Of a stretch of DNA of 9,340 nucleotides, positions 1-6,051 are shown piece by piece. Position 1 is the first letter of the stretch. Every line of letters starts with the position of its first letter. Source of the DNA: Syntrophorhabdaceae bacterium PtaU1.Bin034 (lineage in GTDB: Bacteria > Desulfobacterota_G > Syntrophorhabdia > Syntrophorhabdales > WCHB1-27). Where the stretch lies: NCBI GenBank assembly GCA_002067405.1, contig MVRP01000166.1:1-9340 (forward strand). The letters are read 5' to 3'. The translations under genes and the position numbers were made by a program. The notes under the pieces were generated by a model, which had not been told where the DNA came from, ran no database searches, and saw only the letters and a program-made list of their open reading frames with translations.

Positions 1-200
1 AGAGGACAGAATAACGCGTTGGCGGGGCCCGCGAGAAGTGGGCTCCGCATAATAATAGAGTCTGCATTAACCCGAAACTTCTCACCCCCATAGAACTCGG
101 GAGGGTCTATAAGGTACTCCTCAAGGGGTACGCCGTGGGGGGACAGCTTCGAGCAGATGTAGACGCCACCCGGTTTTCTTTTCCCGCATCCCCGTATCAT
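1..200 (-). CDS. Unrecognised protein, N-terminal 66 residues only (3' end outside window)
   Basis: An open frame runs from an ATG at 200-198 to the window edge with no stop. The ATG overlaps the TGA of the upstream parB-like gene (ATGA, 197-200), and a GGAGGTG Shine-Dalgarno site lies about 5 bases before it, so translational coupling is likely. The visible protein begins MIRGCGKRKPGG. It has cysteines at residues 5, 16 and 65 and an acidic/proline stretch (LEEYLIDPPEF) near residues 26-36. I see no signal peptide or membrane segment in this part. I do not recognise the family. The GCGKRKPGG start with a second Cys eleven residues later could be the beginning of a small metal-binding motif, but that is a guess. 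Its place as fourth gene of the helicase/ParB operon is the best clue to its role. Confidence 0.7.
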   Translation of the reverse strand, partial: MIRGCGKRKPGGVYICSKLSPHGVPLEEYLIDPPEFYGGEKFRVNADSIIMRSPLLAGPANALFCP

Positions 201-1192
201 GTGGCACCTCCAAGTTCCCGGTACCGGTCTATGAGCATGACCGCTTCCCGGAGAAGGGTCGTGTCGGACTCGCTTGCCTCGATAACCGTAAGAATCTTTG
301 CCTTTGCTTCCTCCAGGGGGTCGCGTTCTATGGCGGGCACGTCGAAGAGGTCGTCATCTCCCAGCAGCGAATCGAGCTTGAAGGAGCGGCAGTCCTTTTC
401 GACCTTGTCGAGGGTCAGTTTCTCCTCTTTCAGGAGTTCTCTCTGTTTCTTTTTGGGAAGAGAGGCTAACTGAAGGGCCACGCTCACCCGCAGCTTGCCC
501 TTCTTCAACATGTCGAAGAACTCCGGGATGAGCTGCGTGAGCTTCAACCGCTGCCGGACATGGACGACCGGGACGGAAAGCTTCCTGGCCGCCTCCTCCG
601 CGGTCCAGTGGTAATAGGACATGACCCTCAAAATCCTTTGGGCTTCGTCCGCAGGGTTGGGTCCCCTGTTCATGTTCTCCGCGATGGCGTAGATGTCCAG
701 AAGCGACTCCGGGGCTCCTTTCCGAAAGACCGTGGCCGCTATGGCCTCTATGCCCTTCTTCTGGGCAGAAAGGATGCGCCTCTTGCCCGCGTGGACCTTG
801 TATCGTCCGTCACCGTTCTCGACAAGCATCACCGGTTGAAGGACGACGCCTAGTTTGCTGACCGAGTCGGCGAGGCTCCTGAAGAAGGCCTCTTCGATCT
901 CGAAGTCGAGGATGATCCTGTCCAGCGGCACCGTCTCCAGGGAGCACGGAGGGGGTACGGAAATGAGCATCCCTTTCTCCGTGTGTTCCTCTTCCTTGAT
1001 TACTTCGTTCGAATTCAACGGGCAGCCGGTGCAAGTGAATCCTTTGGCTTTGTTTATCAGTGATACCCGGCTCACACAATCCTGGTAATGAGCACATTGG
1101 TAGTCCCTGTCCTGTGGTCCGTCCGGCACCTTGTACAGGATGGTGGGACGGCATGGATCGTCGTGTGCAGCGAGTGCTGCGTTGCTTTTCAT
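197..1192 (-). CDS. ParB/Spo0J-like protein with Cys-rich N-terminus, 331 aa
   Basis: Proteins of this family carry a ParB N-terminal (sulfiredoxin-like, CTP-binding or nuclease) domain followed by a helix-turn-helix and act in partition or gene control. The domain is visible at about residues 85-160. It includes a GKRRILSAQ segment (residues 136-144), equivalent to the ParB box II GERRxRA, and ENMNRGPNPADEA (172-184), equivalent to the ENxxRxxLxPxEEA box. A helix-turn-helix follows at about 195-217 (WTAEEAARKLSVPVVHVRQR). The first 75 residues are unusual: C33-x5-C39-x14-C54-x2-C57 could bind zinc. The ATG at 1192 has a GGAGG site 8 bases upstream, 42 bp after the helicase stop. No parA is visible, so a role in plasmid partition is not shown; a regulator or nuclease-type ParB is equally possible. 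Confidence 0.85.
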   Translation of the reverse strand: MKSNAALAAHDDPCRPTILYKVPDGPQDRDYQCAHYQDCVSRVSLINKAKGFTCTGCPLNSNEVIKEEEHTEKGMLISVPPPCSLETVPLDRIILDFEIEEAFFRSLADSVSKLGVVLQPVMLVENGDGRYKVHAGKRRILSAQKKGIEAIAATVFRKGAPESLLDIYAIAENMNRGPNPADEAQRILRVMSYYHWTAEEAARKLSVPVVHVRQRLKLTQLIPEFFDMLKKGKLRVSVALQLASLPKKKQRELLKEEKLTLDKVEKDCRSFKLDSLLGDDDLFDVPAIERDPLEEAKAKILTVIEASESDTTLLREAVMLIDRYRELGGAT

Positions 1193-1234
1193 AGTAATGC
1201 CTCCGATGGTTGGGAAAGTGTCTTTGTACGGTGG

Positions 1235-3415
1235 TTAGAAGAGGGCGAGCTGGACCTTCCTGCCCGCCGCAACGGTATCGAGGTCGGCCGCGTTGATCTC
1301 CACGACGGACCGCGACTTTTTCTTGCCGTCGATGAACGACACCTTTATGGTGACGTTGCCCTGGACCGTGGTGCGGCTGGACGATCCCGTCTTCTTCTCA
1401 TAGAAGATATTCTCTGTTCCCCTGACGCCGAGCTGCGCCTCGATCTCTTTCTTTCTGAAGTTCGCCCAAGCCTTCTCGGCGCCCGTGTAGTCGCCTCCCT
1501 CGATGAGGGCCTTACCGAGTTCCTGCATAATGGATCCACCAGACGAGGCGTAATCGGCGAGGCCTTCGGGAAGTTCTCCTTCGACCATGAGCGCTACTTC
1601 GAGCTTCTTGGCCACGAGGGAAAGAGCCATCTCCTGCATGGTGCCGCGGTAGATGGCGAAATAGACCCGGACAGGTTCCGTCTGGCCGATGCGCCAGGAC
1701 CTTCGCGCCGCCTGTCTCAGGGTGAAAATGTTATAGCCCGTTTGAAATGAACAAATAGTCGGGTAGTCGTAGAGATCGAGGCCGGTCTTTACCAGCTCCG
1801 CGTTGGTGAGGAGGACGTCGAACCCCGGCGTGTGTTTCCGAACCCATTCTTCCCGGCGTTTCGGGGGAACGGACGGTTCGAGCACACCCACCCTGATCTT
1901 CTCGTCTTCGAGTATGTGTTTCAGGCGGGGCCTGATATCCCTGCTGTTCGTGAACGTGAGGTAGCAGAGCACCTTTCGCCCTTCTTCCCGCTCTTTCTTG
2001 ACGATGCCTATGAAATCCTTTTCCTTCGGTAAGAGCTCGCCGGGAGCGAGGGTGAGAATGGGAGCCTCGATCACCTCCAGCACCTCGTCCGCCCGTCTGT
2101 CCCGGATACTGATGTTCTCGGGAAACTGGACGCAGGAATCGGGGTAGGACAGCAAGGCCTGGAGCATGGCCCCCAAGGCCTTCGTCTTGTGGGCCGTCAC
2201 TGCCCTTTTTAACTGTTGCTGGAGATCGCCGTAGGCTTCTGCCTGCCCCTTGTCCATGGTGTAGGAAAGGACGTTCTCCTCGTAAGGGGGCAGGCCGTCG
2301 ATGACATCCGCGAGGCGGATGAAGACCGTCTTGTCGAGCAGGTACTTGCCCACGGCCACCGGTGAGACGCCTGGTCTTCTCCGGACCATCTCCGCCTTTT
2401 TCTTCCCCCTGCCGTAGACGTTATCCTCTTCATCCAGCTTCCTTACCGTCTCGATGGTGCCGTAGGTGGAGAGGAACTTGTTCGCGTCCTCGTGGTTGAA
2501 GCCGTCTGCCTTGAGCCTTACCGGGTCCATGCGGAAGAGCAGGTGGAATAAATCGTCGGAGTAGCCACTGTTAAGGGTCCCGGTGAGACAGAGGGCGAAC
2601 CGTGAGCTGCCTAAGAGCGCGCCCATGGCCCGGCCCTGCAAGGTCCCTTCGGCCTTGTAGTCCTGGATCTCGTCAATAATCACCATGTTGTAATACCCTT
2701 TCAGGTACTTCTTGATGTACTCGGCGGGCGCGAACCTCCTGAGCGTCCTGTCCGCCTGCCAGAGGGGGGTGTTGCACACCCTGCAGTGTGTTTTCCTCTT
2801 GCCGATCTCCCCGAAGGTCAGATACTCGTCATCCTTCATGGCGATTCTGCCGCAATGCGGGCAATGGGGAAGAAGACTCCGCTTGGTCGTGAGCGCTGCC
2901 GCTCGCCAGGCGTAGGAGAGCTTGGCTTTCTCTTTCGAGATCACATGGACCTCGTGGGTCCGGGGCAGGCTCCGCTCGTACCGGAAGGCATGGAGCACCG
3001 AGATCACGTTTTTTACCGTGAGGTCGACCGTGTGGACATCGGGAATGGTGCTTTGCGCCTCCCGTATCCACTTCTCCACGAGGTGCGTAGGACAGACGAC
3101 GAGCACCCGCATCGTAGGGGAGTTGGCTGCCGTCGCGAGAGAAACCAGGCTCTTTCCCGTGCCCATCTCCCCGCAGACGAACAGGTGCCTCCGGCCTTCC
3201 TGATAGAGCGCTTTGGATATACCCTTGATGACTTCCGCCTGCACGGGGAAGGGTTTGCGCAGGAGGGCGACCATCTTCCGTCCATACTCTTCCACCCCCT
3301 CGGGACGAAGGGGATTGTAGACGGGGGTGAGGTTTGCCTCGATCTTCTCGCCCAGGCGCGCCCCATGCCGTTCGAGGAAGTCTTTCAGTTTGACGACGTT
3401 CTCTCCCTCCATCAT
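1235..3415 (-). CDS. SNF2-family (SF2) DNA helicase/translocase with inserted zinc-ribbon-like segment, 726 aa
   Basis: This is an ATP-dependent DNA translocase of superfamily 2. Numbering from the ATG at 3415: Walker A GEMGTGKS at 82-89, motif Ia region VVCPTHLVEKW about 106-116, Walker B VIIDEIQDY about 246-253, motif III LTGTLNSG 278-285, motif V NAELVKTGLDL about 538-548, and the SNF2 hallmark motif VI QAARRSWRIGQ at 568-578. A CPHC...CRVC pair (Cys 185, 188, 211, 214) is inserted between motifs Ia and II and probably binds zinc. The frame stays open to a GTG at 3466, but ATG 3413-3415 overlaps the upstream TGA as ATGA and has GAGG before it; a second ATG follows directly. The C-terminal 110 residues have no clear motif. 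Its substrate is unknown. The adjoining ParB-like gene suggests replication, partition or DNA-processing work on a mobile element. Confidence 0.88.
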   Translation of the reverse strand: MMEGENVVKLKDFLERHGARLGEKIEANLTPVYNPLRPEGVEEYGRKMVALLRKPFPVQAEVIKGISKALYQEGRRHLFVCGEMGTGKSLVSLATAANSPTMRVLVVCPTHLVEKWIREAQSTIPDVHTVDLTVKNVISVLHAFRYERSLPRTHEVHVISKEKAKLSYAWRAAALTTKRSLLPHCPHCGRIAMKDDEYLTFGEIGKRKTHCRVCNTPLWQADRTLRRFAPAEYIKKYLKGYYNMVIIDEIQDYKAEGTLQGRAMGALLGSSRFALCLTGTLNSGYSDDLFHLLFRMDPVRLKADGFNHEDANKFLSTYGTIETVRKLDEEDNVYGRGKKKAEMVRRRPGVSPVAVGKYLLDKTVFIRLADVIDGLPPYEENVLSYTMDKGQAEAYGDLQQQLKRAVTAHKTKALGAMLQALLSYPDSCVQFPENISIRDRRADEVLEVIEAPILTLAPGELLPKEKDFIGIVKKEREEGRKVLCYLTFTNSRDIRPRLKHILEDEKIRVGVLEPSVPPKRREEWVRKHTPGFDVLLTNAELVKTGLDLYDYPTICSFQTGYNIFTLRQAARRSWRIGQTEPVRVYFAIYRGTMQEMALSLVAKKLEVALMVEGELPEGLADYASSGGSIMQELGKALIEGGDYTGAEKAWANFRKKEIEAQLGVRGTENIFYEKKTGSSSRTTVQGNVTIKVSFIDGKKKSRSVVEINAADLDTVAAGRKVQLALF

Positions 3416-3621
3416 GGGGCCTCGTGGAGAGTCGGACAGTGTTTCTCCGCGATTGCCGGAAGCCACTTGAGATACTGCTGTTCAGACCTGGGGAGTTTTT
3501 GAAGGAAGTGAAGGACCTCTTCGGGTGACTTCCTCGTCAGTCTGATAAGCTCTTTCTTTGCCTCTTTGCCGTCCTGCATCCTGCCGATAAGGGCGGAGAG
3601 GTATCTTGTCGCAACGTCCAT
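3412..3621 (-). CDS. Small helical protein, 69 aa, first gene of helicase operon
   Basis: The start at 3621 is chosen because AAGGAGG lies 5-6 bases upstream. The same frame is open 14 codons further (to 3663), but nothing supports that start. The product is mostly charged and predicted helical (MDVATRYLSALIGRM at the start, then EAKKELIRLTRKSPEEVLHFLQKL). It has a single Cys near the C-terminus and no membrane segment. Its stop overlaps the helicase ATG as ATGA, so the two are probably made together in fixed proportion, as expected for an accessory or loading partner of the helicase. I do not recognise a family. Coding is supported by the strong SD and the coupling, not by homology. Confidence 0.65.
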   Translation of the reverse strand: MDVATRYLSALIGRMQDGKEAKKELIRLTRKSPEEVLHFLQKLPRSEQQYLKWLPAIAEKHCPTLHEAP

Positions 3622-3676
3622 GGAAACCTCCTTGGGGAGTGGTAGGATCGCCCGGGAACTCAAGGCGTTGATAATC

Positions 3677-3732
3677 CTTGCCGGGTAAGGGCAAGTGTAG
3701 AGGGGAGCCGCACAGTCGAACGGTTTGCGGCT
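3677..3732 (-). promoter_or_regulatory. Two inverted repeats in the leader of the helicase operon
   Basis: The 247-bp gap 3622-3868 holds the toxin terminator (separate entry) and this leader. CTTGCC/GGCAAG (3677-3682 and 3690-3695, 7-bp spacer) and AGCCGCA/TGCGGCT (3706-3712 and 3726-3732, 13-nt loop) are perfect dyads lying 55-110 bp before the 69-aa gene. They may be operators or leader hairpins. A promoter must lie between 3622 and 3787, because the strong terminator precedes it, but I find no convincing -35/-10 pair. Confidence 0.25.
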
Positions 3733-3782
3733 GTCTTCGTGGACCTAATGAAAATACTGGATAGTTATCTGAGTATTACCTG

Positions 3783-3820
3783 AAGAAAAAGGGGCGGCCC
3801 TAAAGGCCGCCCCTTTTCAG
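3783..3820 (-). terminator. Strong Rho-independent terminator, probably bidirectional
   Basis: Perfect 13-bp arms at 3787-3799 and 3805-3817 (AAAAGGGGCGGCC / GGCCGCCCCTTTT) flank a 5-nt loop. A-tract and T-tract occur on both sides, so it can work on either strand. On the minus strand the stem is followed by TTTTTCTTCA. It closes the toxin-antitoxin operon 50 bp after the toxin stop and separates it from the helicase operon. Confidence 0.9.
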
Positions 3821-3868
3821 TGACATACATCGAATGTTGACATGCAGGTGTTTCCGGGTCTCGACCGA

Positions 3869-4231
3869 TCAGATGGGCAGAAGCCGCACCCGGTGCCGAG
3901 ATTCCTCAACGATGATCAAGGACCCTTCTGACAGCGGGACATACGATTCCTGCAGTACCTGACCAAGACGTTTATTGATGTGTTGAGGCAGATTGTTGCC
4001 GAGTCGGAATATGACGACGCTCGGTAGCTTTTGGCGGCTTACGGCCATGATGTCTCCAAAGTCGAGGTCGCACGTAAGGACGATTCTTCCCTCGGATCTT
4101 GCTACTTCTATGATTTCCATATCAGCGGCCCGCTGCATTCCCAGTTCCCTGACATGGACGGCATCATGTTGCTGCTCTCGCAGCCACTTGACGGTCGATT
4201 GCGAAAGACCCATATCCGCAAGGAATCTCAT
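3869..4231 (-). CDS. DUF5615 PIN-like toxin, 120 aa
   Basis: The family is a PIN-like (Mut7-C-type) fold predicted to be a metal-dependent RNase that acts as the toxin of a type II pair. The hallmark features are present: the N-terminal MRFLADMGLS with Asp6, Asp37 in the AADMEI helix, and the central VLTCDLDFGD block with Asp55 and Asp57 (family pattern TxDxDFG). Length fits the family. The ATG at 4231 has AAGGAA about 7 bases upstream and begins 3 bp after the stop of the DUF433 gene, giving the usual antitoxin-first order. The terminator at 3783-3820 follows. All the acidic residues expected for metal binding look intact. Toxicity is inferred from the family and context. Confidence 0.85.
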   Translation of the reverse strand: MRFLADMGLSQSTVKWLREQQHDAVHVRELGMQRAADMEIIEVARSEGRIVLTCDLDFGDIMAVSRQKLPSVVIFRLGNNLPQHINKRLGQVLQESYVPLSEGSLIIVEESRHRVRLLPI

Positions 4232-4234
4232 GGG

Positions 4235-4462
4235 TCAATTCCTTGCAGGATGTGTCTCTTCCTGGGCGAGCCACGACGCGTAGAGCAGCGCTTCCTTGAC
4301 GTCTTCTGCCTCTATATCCGGATACTCCTCAATGATCTCATCGGTCGTCATACCGTTGGCCACCAGGTTTACTAAAAGAGACACGGGAATCCTCATGCCC
4401 CTGATGCAGGCCTGGCCACCCATAACACCCGGCGTAAAGGTGATCCTCCTGAATGTTTGCAT
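4235..4462 (-). CDS. DUF433 antitoxin, 75 aa
   Basis: DUF433 proteins are small winged/helix-turn-helix proteins (VapB-like) found next to DUF5615 toxins; they neutralise the toxin and are expected to bind the operon promoter. The diagnostic core is clear: a GxxCIRGMRIPVSLL segment (about residues 16-31), then ANGMTTDEIIEEYPDIEAEDVKEALLYA split over residues 35-62, matching the family pattern G-P-xI-x-GTRI-x-V...G-x-s-x-eeI...yP-x-l-x-ed...aL-x-yA. In the core motif Cys-Ile-Arg replaces the usual Pro-xx-xx, which is within family variation. The start at 4462 has GAGGAG 6 bases upstream. It is cotranscribed with the toxin 3 bp downstream from the promoter at 4513-4521. Confidence 0.88.
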   Translation of the reverse strand: MQTFRRITFTPGVMGGQACIRGMRIPVSLLVNLVANGMTTDEIIEEYPDIEAEDVKEALLYASWLAQEETHPARN

Positions 4463-4512
4463 GATGCTCTCCTCGTTTTGCGCAATGCGACGCAGAGGGC
4501 GACGCTCACACT

Positions 4513-4521
4513 ATTGTACCA
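4513..4521 (-). promoter_or_regulatory. Extended -10 promoter of the toxin-antitoxin operon
   Basis: The minus strand reads TGG-TACAAT (TG at 4521-4520, hexamer 4518-4513), an extended -10 element with one mismatch to TATAAT. Transcription would start near 4506, about 45 bases before the antitoxin ATG. No good -35 is present at 17 bp, which is tolerated for TGn promoters. Confidence 0.5.
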
Positions 4522-4540
4522 TACTTGGATTCTGAGGCGG

Positions 4541-4738
4541 TCAGATGACAATAAATTCACCTGATCGCTGCCGCCCCTTTGCTTCCTTCATCTCAGGCAG
4601 TCCCTCGTTTTCCTGGACGTACCGGCAATGCAGCAGCTCCTCGTGAAGTTCCTCAATACCTTTGCCACGTGGGTCGAGAGGCATTCGACAAAAAGCCCTT
4701 GAGCGGTGTGCGCGGAACAAAAAGGGCCACTTCCGCAT
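4541..4738 (-). CDS. Doubtful small ORF, 65 aa or shorter
   Basis: The frame is open between the radC remnant and the toxin-antitoxin promoter. The second half (KGIEELHEELLHCRYV and onward to the stop) has base use like real coding sequence. The first ATG (4738), however, lies inside the terminator hairpin at 4720-4754 with no Shine-Dalgarno site. An internal ATG at 4684 has only a weak AAGG 12 bases away. I do not recognise it. It could be a small gene from the second start, or the 3' remnant of a larger gene whose front was lost. No membrane segment or signal peptide is evident. Confidence 0.25.
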   Translation of the reverse strand: MRKWPFLFRAHRSRAFCRMPLDPRGKGIEELHEELLHCRYVQENEGLPEMKEAKGRQRSGEFIVI

Positions 4739-4754
4739 AAGGGGCCGCCCTTTT
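4712..4754 (-). terminator. Terminator after radC
   Basis: Arms AAAAGGGC (4720-4727) and GCCCTTTT (4747-4754) flank a 19-nt loop. On the minus strand the stem ends in TTTTTG, 13 bp past the radC stop. An alternative hairpin GCGGAA/TTCCGC (4712-4717 / 4731-4736) shares sequence with it, so only one can form. Weaker than the terminator at 3783-3820. Confidence 0.5.
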
Positions 4755-4766
4755 GAGTCTTGGGTC

Positions 4767-4925
4767 TTAGAGTTTGCTTCTGGCCCTCAGGGAGACGAAT
4801 CGAGCGTCGGTGATAATGACATGATCCAGCACCTCGATGCCGAGGATCCGGCCGGCGTCGAGAAGCCTCCTGGTAATGGAAATATCGTCATCCGAAGGTT
4901 CCGGGTCACCACTGGGATGGCTGTG
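4767..4925 (-). pseudogene. radC: radC-type JAB gene, C-terminal fragment
   Basis: This holds the last 51 residues of a short RadC/JAB protein: the second His of HxH, then HPSGDPEPSDDD, the JAMM signature (HxH plus S-x2-D), then the family tail ISITRRLLDAGRILGIEVLD and HVIITDARFVSL. It begins at the element junction GTGTA (4923-4927). Upstream of that, the reading frame continues into element DNA as far as a GTG at 5036, adding about 37 element-encoded residues and giving an 89-codon chimera. That extension resembles no RadC sequence. The N-terminal half is at 8487-8744 on the far side of the element. Short RadC proteins lacking the HhH domain are common on plasmids, phages and islands; their molecular role is not settled. 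Confidence 0.92.
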
Positions 4926-4952
4926 TAATGTGAAGCAGCCAGTTATGTGAAG
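4923..4952. repeat. Left terminal inverted repeat, 30 bp
   Basis: It is the exact reverse complement of 8431-8460; identity stops at 4922 and 4953. It contains two copies of a 10-bp motif TWATGTGAAG (4926-4935 and 4943-4952), 17 bp apart. A further 9/10 copy lies at 4970-4979 (TAATATGAAG). Confidence 0.95.
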
Positions 4953-4969
4953 TGCATCGGAGAGACTGA

Positions 4970-5040
4970 TAATATGAAGTGCTTGTGATTGGGTTTGGTA
5001 TGGGGGCCTACAAAACTGGGCCCCCATTTTCTTCACATAA
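4970..5040. repeat. Subterminal copies of the TIR motif at the left end
   Basis: TAATATGAAG at 4970-4979 is a direct near-copy of the repeat motif. CTTCACATAA at 5031-5040 is an exact inverted copy of the inner TIR motif TTATGTGAAG (4943-4952). They bracket the hairpin at 5001-5026 and are candidate recombinase arm-binding sites. Confidence 0.55.
5001..5030 (+). terminator. Inward-facing hairpin terminator, left end of RIT
   Basis: A perfect 8-bp GC-rich stem TGGGGGCC (5001-5008) / GGCCCCCA (5019-5026) with a 10-nt loop is followed on the plus strand by TTTTCTTC. It would stop plus-strand transcription entering the element. On the minus strand no T-tract follows (TACCAAACCC), so it is not the ritC terminator. 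Confidence 0.55.
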
Positions 5041-6051
5041 CTACAGCTTTGACAGCCAGTCCAAAATACTGGGGTCTCGTTTCCACGACGGTCCTTTTCT
5101 TCCTGTCTTCGGCAATAGCTTCTCGCAGGATTGAAGCGTCTTTTGCTTCATCTCCAAGTCAATCTCGACATACAGGTTTGTTGTTTCGATAGAGGCGTGG
5201 CCGAGCCAGGATCGGATCATGTTGAAGTCTGTTCCTGACTGCAGTAAATGCATTGCGGTGCTATGCCGCCACGTATGAGGGGTCACTGTCCTCGTAAGCA
5301 GAGACGGGCAGGTCTTTACTGCGGCGGCCACTCGATGTGCGATCAGGTAGCGCAGACCATAACGAGTTAAGCGGTGTCCCCTGGCATTCACGAAAAGCGG
5401 TACGTTGTCAGAGAATCTTACGTGCCTCTCTTCGAGAGAAGCTTTGATCGCCTGCACCGTCTCCGGCCACAACGGAGAGGTTCGCTCCCGCTGGCCTTTG
5501 CCGCGGATGCGCACGCAGTAAGGACGGGTGAATCGGACATGATGGACGTTGAGATCGACGATCTCCTGCGCCCTGGCACCGCTGTTGTAGAGGAGGCGCA
5601 GCAGGGCATCGTCACGCCGTCCTTGAGATTTCCGAATATCGATGTGACGGAAGATGTGCTGCACCTCTTCCTGCTCAAGGTATCCGGCGACGGGACGGGC
5701 ATGACGTTTGAACGGCACGGCGAGTATGGACTGACAATGGGCGAGAAGACGGGGATCGGTCGTGGCAAGATAGCGGAAGAAGGCGTGGATGGCGGCCAGC
5801 CTCACGTTACGGGTTCCGGCACCATTTTTTCGAGCGCGTTCCAGATGCTCGAGGAACTGCCGGACAAGATGGGCGTTGAGGTCGTCCATCGTAAGATCGG
5901 TACATTCTTTTCGGCATTGTTCAACGGCGAATTGCAGCAGAAGCTTCAGGGTATCCCGGTAGGAGAGCACGGTGTTCGGACTCAATCCTCGCTGGGAAAC
6001 GAGATGTTCTTCAAAGAAACCACGTATAGGCGAGGCGATATTAATCGACAT
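5041..6051 (-). CDS. ritC: Tyrosine recombinase RitC, 336 aa
   Basis: Site-specific tyrosine recombinase, third of the trio. The SAM-like N-terminal domain lies at about residues 10-95 (FFEEHLVSQRGLSPNTVLSY start, typical of XerC/D-type proteins) and the catalytic domain from about 120. Catalytic residues are all present: Arg160 (SGARAQEI), Lys185 (RIRGKGQRE), His259 and Arg262 (HTWRH), His285 (LGHASIETT) and nucleophile Tyr294 (NLYVEID). The ATG at 6051 overlaps the end of ritB by 11 bp and has AGGGAGG within ritB, so translation is coupled. A C-terminal tail of about 35 basic residues follows the Tyr helix. Together with RitA and RitB it presumably cuts and joins the element ends. Confidence 0.93.
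   Translation of the reverse strand: MSINIASPIRGFFEEHLVSQRGLSPNTVLSYRDTLKLLLQFAVEQCRKECTDLTMDDLNAHLVRQFLEHLERARKNGAGTRNVRLAAIHAFFRYLATTDPRLLAHCQSILAVPFKRHARPVAGYLEQEEVQHIFRHIDIRKSQGRRDDALLRLLYNSGARAQEIVDLNVHHVRFTRPYCVRIRGKGQRERTSPLWPETVQAIKASLEERHVRFSDNVPLFVNARGHRLTRYGLRYLIAHRVAAAVKTCPSLLTRTVTPHTWRHSTAMHLLQSGTDFNMIRSWLGHASIETTNLYVEIDLEMKQKTLQSCEKLLPKTGRKGPSWKRDPSILDWLSKL

Noticed and set aside
1088..1750. Plus-strand open frame (220 codons) opposite parB-like and helicase genes
   Set aside because: Its sequence shows no family motif, and it covers the well-supported ends of two minus-strand genes.
3413..3466. Helicase start at GTG 3466 (743 aa)
   Set aside because: The ATG at 3415 is coupled by ATGA to the upstream stop and has a GAGG site; the 17 extra codons overlap the 69-aa gene and show no helicase sequence.
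2786..3502. Plus-strand open frame (238 codons)
   Set aside because: It is antisense to helicase motifs I-Ia and the zinc-ribbon segment, with no Shine-Dalgarno site or domain of its own.
5001..5030. Terminator of ritC on the minus strand
   Set aside because: On the minus strand the stem is followed by TACCAAACCC, not a T-run; the T-tract is on the plus strand.
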